Assembly: GCA_017405805.1 (NCBI GenBank)
Contig: JAFQZU010000008.1
Coordinates: forward strand, 62,001 to 126,000
Direction: 5' to 3'
Source: Lachnospiraceae bacterium
GTDB lineage: Bacteria > Bacillota > Clostridia > Lachnospirales > Lachnospiraceae
DNA length: 64,000 nucleotides
Below are positions 37,266-46,582 of the stretch, piece after piece. The number at the start of each line of letters is the position of its first letter. Position 1 is the first letter of the stretch. The notes beneath the pieces are model-generated. The model did no database searches and had not been told where the DNA came from. It was given only the letters and a program-made list of their open reading frames with translations. The translations under genes and the position numbers were made by a program.

Positions 37266-37946
37266 TTAAAGTTCTCCGGGCAGTGCTGCGGGTCTTCCGC
37301 ATACCACGTCCAGATTTCCGTTGCGGATGCGGATCTCATCCAGGAAATCCTTGAGCGGCGTGCTCTTCTTAAGTCTGACCTTGTAAGTCAGCTTGTAGAG
37401 TGTGCCCATCTCCGCCGTCCTGACTTCCAGAAGCTCCGCCTCCGTGGCGTACGTCTTCATGAGGTCGTCAAAAATATTCTCATAATCCAGGTTTTCCGGA
37501 ACGCTCACGCGAAGGATCCTCTCCTCGGCGGGACGCTCGCCCAGACCGCTGTGCTGCAGCGCGAGAAGCACGACCGACATACCGACGGTAAACAGGACGC
37601 CCAGTCCGAGATACCCCATGCCCGTGCACAGGCCTGCCGCCATCGCGAGAAAGATTCCGGTGATCTCCTGACCGGTTCCCGGTGCGCTGCGGAAGCGGAC
37701 CAGGGAGAAGGCCCCTGCCACGGCGAGTCCCGCGCCGAGATTTCCGTTGACCAGCATGATGATCAGTTCCACGATGGCCGGCGTCAGCGCCAGGGTCATC
37801 AGATAACTCTTGGATGCGGTCGTCGTGCGGTGATACAGAAATGCTATGAAAAGTCCGATCAGCACGGAACAGACCGTGCAGAGAAGGAAGCCTTCGCCCG
37901 TGATGCTGCCGTTTGATAAGATGGATGCAAAAAGAATATTTGACAT
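37266..37946 (-). CDS. DUF4956 membrane protein, partner of VTC polymerase
   Basis: 226-residue protein with about four N-terminal transmembrane helices (FLLCTVCSVLIGLFIAFLY; TLALTPAIVELIIMLVNG; ITGIFLAMAAGLCTGMGYLG; VLFTVGMSVVLLAL) and a cytoplasmic C-terminal domain of ferredoxin-like look (ILRVSVPENLDYENIFDDLM). The motif GAGLAVAGAFSLVRFRSAPGTGQEI is typical of DUF4956. Such genes are regularly adjacent to VTC-domain polyphosphate polymerases; this one starts 88 bases inside the end of that gene. AAAGGAG precedes the ATG. A role in coupling polyphosphate synthesis to membrane transport is inference. Confidence 0.9.
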   Translation of the reverse strand: MSNILFASILSNGSITGEGFLLCTVCSVLIGLFIAFLYHRTTTASKSYLMTLALTPAIVELIIMLVNGNLGAGLAVAGAFSLVRFRSAPGTGQEITGIFLAMAAGLCTGMGYLGLGVLFTVGMSVVLLALQHSGLGERPAEERILRVSVPENLDYENIFDDLMKTYATEAELLEVRTAEMGTLYKLTYKVRLKKSTPLKDFLDEIRIRNGNLDVVCGRPAALPGEL

Positions 37947-38662
37947 GATTCGTTCTCCTTTCCTGTGATGTACTGCTTATATCCCATTCCGTATTTGGAA
38001 AAATTCGTCTTCCTTATGCCGAGTTCGCTCATGCGTCTGGCAAGCTCCAGGGGCACTGCCCGCTCGAATTTGAGTTCCATCAGCCGCTGCCCTTCTGAAA
38101 GGAGCGGCTTTCCTTCGCCTCCTCCCGAGAGCCGCAGGTTCCAGGTCCTCCAGCAGATGTTCTCATCCAGCGTGATCCGCAGGTGCGGGTCCTTCGTTCC
38201 GGCCAGGGCGACTCTGTCGTAGCTGACAGCCATCGCAGGCCGCAGGCCCTCATAATACTCTCGAAAGTATGCGATCTCCCTGTCGATCTGCGGGTGGTCG
38301 GTCCGCGGGAGCGGTCTGCCCTCCCGCATGCATTTTTCCGCTTCCGCACAGGACAGGCTCACTCTTCGTTTATAGACGATCCCGTCATATTTTTTCTTGA
38401 TCTCCATGAAGACCCGTGTATCGCCCTCCGGCACCCCGTAACTTCGGAGCCGGAGCTTTTCTTTATATACAGGCTTTTCGAGCGATGTGCGGATCAGCCT
38501 GTAGTCGGGCGTGTCATAATAGGTATTGAGGATCTTTGTCCTGCCGTATTCGTCCACGGCCGCCATCTCCAGGATCTTCGGCATCAGGCCTTCATACTGC
38601 TCCGGGCTGAGAAGGAATTTACACTCCACTCTCGCAAAACTGTCCTGATAGCTGTTTCCCAT
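37859..38662 (-). CDS. VTC-domain polyphosphate polymerase
   Basis: Single-domain homologue of the catalytic tunnel domain of yeast Vtc4, which makes polyphosphate from ATP. The 267-residue product has the basic and acidic strands expected for a triphosphate-tunnel enzyme: FARVECKFLLSPEQYE, KPVYKEKLRLRSYG, RVFMEIKKKYDGIVYKRRV, HLRITLDENICWR and LMELKFERAVP, then TNFSKYGMGYKQYI, the usual end of the domain. About 30 more residues follow, encoded in the overlap with the DUF4956 gene. There is no SPX domain or membrane segment. It works in parallel to, and independently of, Ppk1 at 18628-20826. Confidence 0.9.
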   Translation of the reverse strand: MGNSYQDSFARVECKFLLSPEQYEGLMPKILEMAAVDEYGRTKILNTYYDTPDYRLIRTSLEKPVYKEKLRLRSYGVPEGDTRVFMEIKKKYDGIVYKRRVSLSCAEAEKCMREGRPLPRTDHPQIDREIAYFREYYEGLRPAMAVSYDRVALAGTKDPHLRITLDENICWRTWNLRLSGGGEGKPLLSEGQRLMELKFERAVPLELARRMSELGIRKTNFSKYGMGYKQYITGKENESCQIFFLHPSYQTAASRAKASFSARSVPC

Positions 38663-38885
38663 GAAAGCCTCCTTTCCGGCGCCTTTTTCTTTCCGGACGC
38701 CTTTGTTTCATTTGCTATATCTGCATTGTAGGCGGCGAACCTTAATGAAAACTTAGAAAACAAAAAAACTTATCCCGCCCTCTCTGCCAGCGGATGAAAA
38801 ATAGAATACATGGAAAAGTATCCGCTTCCAGTCTGCAGAGACAGTCTGCGAGGCCGCCTGCAGGTCCTGAAAGGCCGCATATAAA

Positions 38886-38918
38886 GAAAAAAGGCCCCCG
38901 CGCCCTCGCGCGAAAGCC
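38886..38918 (-). terminator. Terminator of addAB
   Basis: On the minus strand GGCTTTCGCGC pairs with GCGCGGGGGCC (three G-T pairs) around a GAGG loop, followed by TTTTTT. It lies about 25 bases past the addA stop. Confidence 0.9.
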
Positions 38919-38942
38919 CCCGGAAGGAACCTGTACAATCCT

Positions 38943-41900
38943 TCACAAAATCTCTATCTCCTGTTTCAGTCCAAAAGAAAACAGGATCTTCTGTCTCACC
39001 TTTCTCCCCGTGATCCGCTCCAGCGCCTCAGCGTAATAATCCATCTGGACCTTGTACCGGCCCGCGAGCTCTTCCGCGGAGCTGACCCGGTCCGTCTTGT
39101 AGTCCACGAGGACGAGCCCGCCCTCCTCCTCGAAGAAAGCGTCCATAATACCCTGGACCAGGACCGTCTCCTCCTCCGGATACCCGCTCCCGAGCCGGCT
39201 CGCCGGAACGCCCAGCACGAAGGGCTGTTCGCGGAACAGTTTCCTCCGGGCATGCGCCGCAGCCATGCGGGCCGCAAGGGGCGAGCGCAGGAACTGCAGC
39301 AGCACGCCGGCCGGTATTTCCTCGGCGTAAAGCTGCGGGATCCTTCCCTGCTCGGCCAGCTCCCGTCTCCACATGTCCAATTCTTCTTTTGTGCACCCTT
39401 TCGGATCCGCGAAGCGTTCGTAGGGGAACAGTTCCAACAGGCGATGCACGGCCGTGCCGTAATCTGTCCCGCGGAGCCTTCGCGGTGCAGTCTGCTCGTC
39501 TTTCTCCTCCGCAGTCTCCGATCCTTCCCCGGCAAAAAACGGGATCACCGGACTGATCTCCTCGGGCGGAAACAGTGCATGCGCCTCCTCTGCAGGCGTT
39601 TCTCCCGGGGACTCCTCCCGGATCGCCGCCATCTTGAGCTCCGAGACAGAGGTCATCGTGTACAGGCCGTCCAGTCTCTCACCGGCGTACCGGCGTGAGA
39701 AGCGCTCTTCCAGCGCCGCGGCCAGTGCGGGATCCGGCAGCGTGTCCGCCGCCCCGGCAAAGCCCGGCTCTGCGCCCGGCTCCAGAGTTTCCAGCTTCTG
39801 CCGGAACGCTGCGAGATCGTCCATCTCCTCCTGCGTGCCCGCAGCTTTTTGCAGATCACTTTCTTTATAGAAGCGGAAGGCAAAGAGGTCCTCCTCTCCC
39901 GGCTGCACTTCCTGCGCCCCCAGAACGGCCATGCAGAGCAGTTCCATAAAGGTCGAAGTTTTACCGATCGCAGCTGCGGTATACTTGTCCTCCTCTCCGG
40001 TGAAAGGAATGCGTACAAGGCCCTCCCGCACCTGTTTCAGAACAGAAGCGGGCAGACGGCTCTGCAGATCCTCCAGATACTGTTCGGGATCCTTCCCGCT
40101 GCCGGTCAGGATCAGCTTTTCCTTGGCGCGGGTCATGGCGACGTAGAGGACGCGCAGTTCTTCGCCCAGGGAGTCGCGCCGTATTTTGTCGGCGATGGCC
40201 CTTGCGCGGAGCGTAGAGGTGCGCGCGTGCAGGGAAGGAACGAACAGATCCGTCCCTGCGCCCCAGTCATTGTCCAGGATAAAGGATCCCGAACTGTCGT
40301 GGGACAGAAAGCTGTAGCGCTTGGAGAGACCGCACACAAAGCAGACCGGGAATTCCAGGCCTTTGCTCTTGTGAATGCTCATGATCCGCACGACGTCCGC
40401 GCCCTCCCCCAGGATGTTCGCCTCGCCGTAGTCCATCTCGCGCCGCTTGGTCTGTTCAATATAGCGCACGAAGGAAAACAGGCCCGAGACCGCCGTGGAA
40501 TCGAACTTGACCGCCTGTGCTTTGAGCATATGGAGATTGGCGCCCCGCTGCTCGCCTCCGGGAAGCGCCCTGCAGTGATCCTCGTAGCCGGTCTCCTCCA
40601 GAAGCGCCTCCACGAGCGCGTGGATGCTCAGCCATTTCTTCCTCCGGCGCCAGGTGTCCAGAAAATCCAGAAATCCCGCCGCTTTTTCGCGCAGCAGCCT
40701 GTCGGCCGCGGAAACCGCTCCCCCGTCCGAAGAGAGACTGCCGCCCTCCCCGGGTTCCCGCGCCGCGCGCACGAGGGCGTCGTAAAACATCCCCTCCGGC
40801 GTCCCGACCCGGATCCGCGCGGCTTCCTCCTCCGTGAAACCGCCGAAATAACTGTGCATGACGCCGTACAGGGGGATGTCCTGCCTGGGATTGTCCAGCA
40901 CCTGTAAGAGCTGCAGGACCGTGCGAATCTCCTGCGCGGCGTAATAGCCGGCCCTCGATTCCACGTAAACCGGGATCCCGCACTGCTCCAGCACCTCCCG
41001 GAAGATCTCGTCCCAGCCCTTGGGACTGCGCATCAGGATCACGATGTCCCCGAAACGGCACGGGCGCTGCACGCCGTCCTCCGTGACGGGAAGGGTCCCC
41101 ACCAGTTCCCGGATCCGTGCGGCTGTCATGAGCGCCTCTTTTCCGGCCCTGCTCAAAACGGGCATCGAAGCGCTTGCGCTCTCCTCCACTTCCGTCTCTT
41201 CCTGCGGAGTATCCGCCGTGTCCGTGATCAGGATTTCCGTGCGATAGGCATTTTGATCCGCCGCCTCCGGATACACGGCCCCGGTCTTGAGCGCCGCCGC
41301 CCCGTCGTACTGCACGCCGCCGATCTCCCGGCGCATGATCCTCGCAAAAACAGCGTTCACCGAATCCAGCACCTGTGCCCGGCTCCGGAAGTTGCTGTCC
41401 AGGTCGATCCGCTCCGTGAGCGGGTCGTCCTCCCGGTACAGACCGTACTTCTCCATAAAGATCTCGGGCCGCGCCTGCCGGAACTTATAGATGCTCTGCT
41501 TGACGTCTCCCACCATGAAGCGGTTGTATCTTCCCTCGTCCTCGGTGGATATGATCCGCAGCAGCACCTCCTGCACGTCGCTGCTGTCCTGGTACTCGTC
41601 GATCAGGATCTCGTCATAATGCTCCTTATATGCCAGGGCTGCCCGGCGCGGGACATAAGTGCCGTCCTCCGCCTTCTCCGCCAGGATCTGCAGGGCGAAG
41701 TGCTCGAGATCGCTGAAATCGATGACGTTTTTTTCTCTTTTGGCGCGCGCATAGGCCTCGCCGTATCCCGCTGCCAGCTGCGCCAGCTTCTTCATGCGCG
41801 GACTGACCTCCCGCATGATCTCCAGCTCCGTATCCGCATCGGTCCCGACCAGCTCCTTTGCCAGGGAAGCGATGGATTCCTTGATGGTCTCGCGGCGTTT

Positions 41901-42851
41901 TTTGACGAGCTCCTGCAGGCCTTTGTCGATCCCCTGAGCGGCCGCATTGCGGATGGGAGGAAGCTTTCCGAACTTCACCCCGGCAAGTTCCCGGAGCGCC
42001 GTCCAGAGCGCGCCGGTTTCCTGCGCCGTCATATGGCCGGGCACGGGAGCCGCGCCGGTATCGCCAAGCGCCTTTTGATACGCCTCTTTGTCCGCGCGCA
42101 GGACCGCCTCGTAAGGGAAGGGGCCGCCCGGCTCGAGACATGCTTCGACCGCCCTGTCGAAGAGCTGCGTCAGTTCCAGGGCCCTCTCATAGTAGGCGCA
42201 GAGGAAGGACTGGAGCCACAGCGTCTGCAAAAGCGCCTCTTCACTCCCGATCTCATAATCCGTTTCCCTCTCGCGAAGCCACTGCTGCGGATCGGGATGA
42301 CTCGTGGACCGCTCGTACAGCCGGTCGATCAGCCCGGCCAGCCGCTCGTCGCCGCCTCCCTGGCAGAAAAACTCCAGACAGTCGTGAAAATCGGGGTCCC
42401 CCTCCTCGTGAAGCTGCTCCATATAGGCGTCCATAACGTCTGCCTTAAGGAGCTTCGCCTCGTCCTCGTCCATCTGCCTGAAAGCGGGATCCAGCCCGAT
42501 CTCGCTGAACTGGTTGCGGACGAGCACAGTAAAAAAGCTGTCCATGGTCGTGATCTGGGCGCCATGCATCAGCGTCTCCTGCTTCTGCAGGTGCTCGTTC
42601 CCGGGATCCTCCTGCAGGCGCAGGGCGATGGCCGCCGCGATGCGCTCCCGCATCTGGGCCGCCGCGGCCCTGGTAAAGGTCACGACCAGCAGGCGGTCGA
42701 TATCCGACGGGTGCTCCCCCTCCGTGATCATGCGGATGATCCGCTCCACGAGGACGGCTGTTTTGCCGCTGCCCGCGGCCGCCGAGACCAGTATGTTATG
42801 TTTTCTGGCGCAGAGTACTTTTTCCTGCTGCGGTGTAAACTGTATTGCCAT
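38943..42851 (-). CDS. addA: ATP-dependent helicase/nuclease subunit A
   Basis: Large subunit of the AddAB helicase-nuclease that processes double-strand breaks, the Firmicutes counterpart of RecBCD. The 1302-residue product has Walker A SAAAGSGKTAVLVERI at about 23-37, UvrD-type motifs DSFFTVLVRNQF, ILIDEYQDSSDVQE, VGDVKQSIYKFRQARPEIF, VVRIMSIHKSKGLEFPVCFV and LRVLYVAMTRAKEKLIL, and a C-terminal PD-(D/E)XK nuclease with GLVLVDYKTDRV. All helicase and nuclease motifs are intact. It lies 18 bases after addB. Confidence 0.97.
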   Translation of the reverse strand: MAIQFTPQQEKVLCARKHNILVSAAAGSGKTAVLVERIIRMITEGEHPSDIDRLLVVTFTRAAAAQMRERIAAAIALRLQEDPGNEHLQKQETLMHGAQITTMDSFFTVLVRNQFSEIGLDPAFRQMDEDEAKLLKADVMDAYMEQLHEEGDPDFHDCLEFFCQGGGDERLAGLIDRLYERSTSHPDPQQWLRERETDYEIGSEEALLQTLWLQSFLCAYYERALELTQLFDRAVEACLEPGGPFPYEAVLRADKEAYQKALGDTGAAPVPGHMTAQETGALWTALRELAGVKFGKLPPIRNAAAQGIDKGLQELVKKRRETIKESIASLAKELVGTDADTELEIMREVSPRMKKLAQLAAGYGEAYARAKREKNVIDFSDLEHFALQILAEKAEDGTYVPRRAALAYKEHYDEILIDEYQDSSDVQEVLLRIISTEDEGRYNRFMVGDVKQSIYKFRQARPEIFMEKYGLYREDDPLTERIDLDSNFRSRAQVLDSVNAVFARIMRREIGGVQYDGAAALKTGAVYPEAADQNAYRTEILITDTADTPQEETEVEESASASMPVLSRAGKEALMTAARIRELVGTLPVTEDGVQRPCRFGDIVILMRSPKGWDEIFREVLEQCGIPVYVESRAGYYAAQEIRTVLQLLQVLDNPRQDIPLYGVMHSYFGGFTEEEAARIRVGTPEGMFYDALVRAAREPGEGGSLSSDGGAVSAADRLLREKAAGFLDFLDTWRRRKKWLSIHALVEALLEETGYEDHCRALPGGEQRGANLHMLKAQAVKFDSTAVSGLFSFVRYIEQTKRREMDYGEANILGEGADVVRIMSIHKSKGLEFPVCFVCGLSKRYSFLSHDSSGSFILDNDWGAGTDLFVPSLHARTSTLRARAIADKIRRDSLGEELRVLYVAMTRAKEKLILTGSGKDPEQYLEDLQSRLPASVLKQVREGLVRIPFTGEEDKYTAAAIGKTSTFMELLCMAVLGAQEVQPGEEDLFAFRFYKESDLQKAAGTQEEMDDLAAFRQKLETLEPGAEPGFAGAADTLPDPALAAALEERFSRRYAGERLDGLYTMTSVSELKMAAIREESPGETPAEEAHALFPPEEISPVIPFFAGEGSETAEEKDEQTAPRRLRGTDYGTAVHRLLELFPYERFADPKGCTKEELDMWRRELAEQGRIPQLYAEEIPAGVLLQFLRSPLAARMAAAHARRKLFREQPFVLGVPASRLGSGYPEEETVLVQGIMDAFFEEEGGLVLVDYKTDRVSSAEELAGRYKVQMDYYAEALERITGRKVRQKILFSFGLKQEIEIL

Positions 42852-42869
42852 GATCTGTATCCCTCCGCG

Positions 42870-45800
42870 TCAGATGTCCCGGAACCCGTATCCGGGGATC
42901 CGCACGTCAAAACCGCAAACGTCCTTGTAGGGGCAGTAGCCGCAGGCCGTTCCCTCTTTGGAATCGCGCACGGGATTGGCCTCCGCGCTGCCCGCAAGGA
43001 TCTCCTCCGCCAGCAAGCAGAGCACCCCCCGCACCTTCTCCGACATGTCCTGAAACTCCCCGGACGTATAGATCCTGGAAGCGGCGGTAAAATCCCCGCT
43101 CCGGGTAAAACCGGCCGGAATGACGTCCGAAGTGCCCGTAAGTCCCCCGTCCAGAAGATCCAGTGCCTCCCTGTCGCTGCTGACAAGGCCTGTGGGCCGC
43201 AGAGCTCTCCGTATCTTCTTCTCTATATCTTCCTCAGCCTCTCCCGTCCGCATGCCTTCGATCATGCGGTCCGCGGATATGACATCCCGCTGCACGGGAT
43301 CCGTCATCCTGTAGTAGAGCATGGCCGCCGGGACGACCTTCAGCTCCGGATTCTGCGTCCTGAGCACCTTCAGGGCGGCGTTCATGTAAAGGATCAGCTG
43401 CAGCTGCAGCCCGATTTCGATCCGTTCCGGCTCCAGCTGGTGCATGCCCGATTTATAGTCCAGGATCTTCACGTAAAGCGTGTCGTCTTTTCTCGCCAGA
43501 TCCATCCGGTCGATGCGGCCGATCAGCTGCAGGCGGCGCCCGCCAGACAGCGGGAAGACAAGGCCACCCTGCCCGCCAAAAGAGATCTCCTCCCCGGCCG
43601 GCTCAAAGCTCCCCTTCCGCAGCTGGTACTGGAGCGTCTCCACCGTCCGCTCGAGGATCCTCTGCAGGCGTCTCAGCCGGTAAGCGCTTCTGGCCGTATC
43701 GTACAGGATCAGGTCGTGATAGGCAACAGCCGTCTCCCGCAGTACTTCTTCCGCCAGCGCGCGCCCCTCTTCGGGACTGAAACCGCGCCAGGAAGTGCCT
43801 CTTTCGGCGAGCCTGTTTCCGAAGATCTCCACACTCTTATGGAGGATGGTACCGGCGTCCACAGCCTCAAAATCAAAAGTCTTCCGCTCCGCAAGACGCA
43901 GACCGTACCGCAGGAAATGGCGCAGCCGGCACTGCGCCGCCATCTCCATTCTCGAGATGCTGCCCGCGATTGATCTCCCGTAAAGCCCCTGTGCGGTCTC
44001 CGGCCCGATCCGGGCAGGATCGTAGCGAAGAAAAGCTGCGTTCTTGAGTCTTCGCAAGGCGGCCGTATCCTCCCCGCGCCGCATCAGGAACCCGTAGACC
44101 GTGCGGACCTGCTCTTCCTCTTTTGAGCCGGCCTTATAGTACCCGTCCGCCAGTTCGCGCAGCTGCCCGGCCAGCCAGGCCTGCGCGTCGCGGGATCCCG
44201 TCAGCTGCTCCGAGACGGGCCGCAGATCCGGGTATTCCACCTCCAGCCCCGGGAACATCCCGCTGACCATGTGGATCAGATAAGACGGGCGAAGGCTCTT
44301 TCCGTCGGCGGATTTGTCCGCATAGCTCAGGATCAGCCTGTCCGTGGGTTTTGTCATATTGATGTAGAGATAGAGCCGCTGCAGATACATCTGCTCGCGG
44401 GGCGCCGGCGACAGCTCCACGCCTGCCCCTGCCAGAAATTCCCTGTCCAGATCCGACAGGAGGCCGCCCGACGAGACGCTCCTGGGAATGCTCCCGTCGC
44501 ACACGCCGGCAAAAAAGAGCACTTTCACCTCCGGGAGCCTCGTTCTCTCGATGTCTCCCACAAGGAGCCGGTCCGCCTGCGCGGGCAGCGTCCCGAGACG
44601 GATCTCATTGAGGCCCGCGTCCAGGATATCCCTGTAGTCCTCCGCCGATATTTTCTCGTCGGAAAGCAGCAGCCAGATCTGCTCGAGGAGCTCGATCACG
44701 GCCCGGTAAAGCTGACTGTACTGCTTCTCCCGGACGGCGTCGCCCTCCTCCCGAAAGGCGTCTGCCAGTTTCTTTGTCTTCTCCTCCATGCGGCAGCCCG
44801 CCATGAAGCGGTAAAGCGCCGCCGTCCGCTCCGCGGCCGTCTTCACGGCTGCGCGTTTTCCCAGCGCCTCCTCGGTTCCCAGAAGCGGGGCGAGCTCCTC
44901 CAGAAGCCGTTTCCGCAGAGGCTCGCACACATCGTCAAAAGGCATCAGCCACTTCTTTTTCCCCCTGATCCCGTGTTCGATGCAGAAGTTTTCCAGGACG
45001 TCTGCCTCCTCCTGCGTGATTTCGCTCATGCCGCTGCGAAGGTAGCGGAAAAACGCCTCGTAGGAATACCCCGACGAGGGGATATCAAGGGCGCTCCGTA
45101 TTGCCTCCGTGAGCGGATTGAGGCCGATCGTGCTGGTCCTGTCGAGATAGACCGGGATCCCGAAGCGGCTGCCCTGACGCTCCAGAAGCTCGCCGTAGGT
45201 CTGCAGATCCCCGGTCACGACCGCGATATCCTTATACCGGTATCCCTTCTCCGTCACAAGTCTCCGGATGGCGATGCAGATCTGCCGCACCTCGCCGGCC
45301 GGGTCCGCCGCAGCCCGTATGGAGACAGATTCCTTTCCCGACCCGTTATAGGGCACGAGCGGATACCGGAACAAATGCTTTTCCAGATGGGCCAGCGGCG
45401 CGTTCCCGGCGTATCGGACCGCCGGCGCACCTGCGGCATAGCTGTCTGCGGGAGCTCCCCCGGCGCCGATGTAGAGATCTTTCCCCCGCTGCAGGCCTTC
45501 CTTTACGGCGATGGCATGCAGGTCGCGGATGGTCTTTCTGGTCAGATAGAACAGCGCCTGCTCGCGGCCGGCGTTTCCGCGATCCTCCACCCACGAGGGA
45601 GAAGGGCCGCCGTCCGTCCCGAAGTCCAGGCTGATCACCACATCCCGCGCCGTCCTGATCAGGGCGGCGAGGACCTTCAGCTGAACAGGCGTAAAGCCCG
45701 TGAAACCGTCCAGTACGATAACGCTGTCCTTTAAAAAGGCGGAATGGGGAATCGTCTCCGACAGAAGTCCCAGCCGCTGTTCGGACGTGATGAACTGTTT

Positions 45801-46337
45801 TTCCTCCTCCTTGATGAAGGCCTCCATCAAAAGCCCGATGTCGTGCAGCCGCGCCGCCAGAGCGCCCTTTCCCGCGCGCTGCGCCTCCGTGCGCATCGCC
45901 TCGACCTGCTCCACGCCGATCCCGTATTGCATGAACTCGGACACGACGGATTTGACCTCGGAGATCATGCCATGCCTGTGGATACTGCCCCCAAGGATCT
46001 GCAGGTCCTTCTCACAGCGCCCTGCGATGCGGCGCAGCACCAGGCCCTTTCCCACGTCGTTGAGCACGGCGCGCCGATCCTCCCCGGCTTCTGCAAAGAC
46101 CCTGTGGGACAGTCTTCCGAAGCTCAGCACGTCCACGTTCATGATGCCCTTATTTGCGCTTTCACGGACAAGGTCCATCTGCGTCTGCATGGAGTACTGC
46201 TCCGGCACGATCAGAAAGAAGCCCGGCCGTGCTGAATCCAGATCCCGCATGGACTCCGCCGCCCCCTCGAGAAGAAACCTGTGAAGATATGTACTTTTAC
46301 CGGCGCCCGATGCGCCCAGACAGAACCTGTATGCCAT
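42870..46337 (-). CDS. addB: ATP-dependent helicase/nuclease subunit B
   Basis: Partner of AddA; a helicase-like scaffold that recognises Chi and carries the second nuclease domain. The 1155-residue product has Walker A GASGAGKSTYL at 8-18, the nuclease core LYVKILDYKSGMHQLE, and the four iron-sulfur cysteines: one at QCRLRHFLRYG and three in ACGYCPYKDVCGF near the C-terminus. The long helicase-like middle is degenerate, as in the family. Upstream lies a palindromic repeat element (46400-46565). Confidence 0.96.
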   Translation of the reverse strand: MAYRFCLGASGAGKSTYLHRFLLEGAAESMRDLDSARPGFFLIVPEQYSMQTQMDLVRESANKGIMNVDVLSFGRLSHRVFAEAGEDRRAVLNDVGKGLVLRRIAGRCEKDLQILGGSIHRHGMISEVKSVVSEFMQYGIGVEQVEAMRTEAQRAGKGALAARLHDIGLLMEAFIKEEEKQFITSEQRLGLLSETIPHSAFLKDSVIVLDGFTGFTPVQLKVLAALIRTARDVVISLDFGTDGGPSPSWVEDRGNAGREQALFYLTRKTIRDLHAIAVKEGLQRGKDLYIGAGGAPADSYAAGAPAVRYAGNAPLAHLEKHLFRYPLVPYNGSGKESVSIRAAADPAGEVRQICIAIRRLVTEKGYRYKDIAVVTGDLQTYGELLERQGSRFGIPVYLDRTSTIGLNPLTEAIRSALDIPSSGYSYEAFFRYLRSGMSEITQEEADVLENFCIEHGIRGKKKWLMPFDDVCEPLRKRLLEELAPLLGTEEALGKRAAVKTAAERTAALYRFMAGCRMEEKTKKLADAFREEGDAVREKQYSQLYRAVIELLEQIWLLLSDEKISAEDYRDILDAGLNEIRLGTLPAQADRLLVGDIERTRLPEVKVLFFAGVCDGSIPRSVSSGGLLSDLDREFLAGAGVELSPAPREQMYLQRLYLYINMTKPTDRLILSYADKSADGKSLRPSYLIHMVSGMFPGLEVEYPDLRPVSEQLTGSRDAQAWLAGQLRELADGYYKAGSKEEEQVRTVYGFLMRRGEDTAALRRLKNAAFLRYDPARIGPETAQGLYGRSIAGSISRMEMAAQCRLRHFLRYGLRLAERKTFDFEAVDAGTILHKSVEIFGNRLAERGTSWRGFSPEEGRALAEEVLRETAVAYHDLILYDTARSAYRLRRLQRILERTVETLQYQLRKGSFEPAGEEISFGGQGGLVFPLSGGRRLQLIGRIDRMDLARKDDTLYVKILDYKSGMHQLEPERIEIGLQLQLILYMNAALKVLRTQNPELKVVPAAMLYYRMTDPVQRDVISADRMIEGMRTGEAEEDIEKKIRRALRPTGLVSSDREALDLLDGGLTGTSDVIPAGFTRSGDFTAASRIYTSGEFQDMSEKVRGVLCLLAEEILAGSAEANPVRDSKEGTACGYCPYKDVCGFDVRIPGYGFRDI

Positions 46338-46399
46338 GCTGCTCTCCGTATCTTCTGCAAACCTGCCGCAATTTCACTCCCTCTATTATACTACAAACA

Positions 46400-46565
46400 G
46401 CGCCGCCGGACTTTAATGGTCATGCTGCGTATGCACTAAAAAGCAGCCATATATATGCGCCGCAGGACTTTCGTGGTCACGGTGTGTGCGTATAGAAAAA
46501 GCAGCCATATATATGCGCCACAGGACTTTAGTGGTCACGGTCCAAGGCGCATATATATGGCTGCT
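46400..46565. repeat. Palindromic element, family 2, with tandem partial copies
   Basis: The complete hairpin has perfect 20-base arms at 46500-46519 and 46546-46565 and a 26-base loop containing GGACTTTAGTGGTCACGG and then TCCAA, where GGAC pairs with GTCC. A second copy of the left arm and loop starts 58 bases earlier (46442-46483), and a third, partial one about 58 bases before that (46400-46441). It lies between addB and the permease gene on the minus strand. Same architecture and loop core as the element at 37113-37250, but unrelated arm sequence. Confidence 0.75.
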
Positions 46566-46582
46566 ATCATCACACACAGCTC

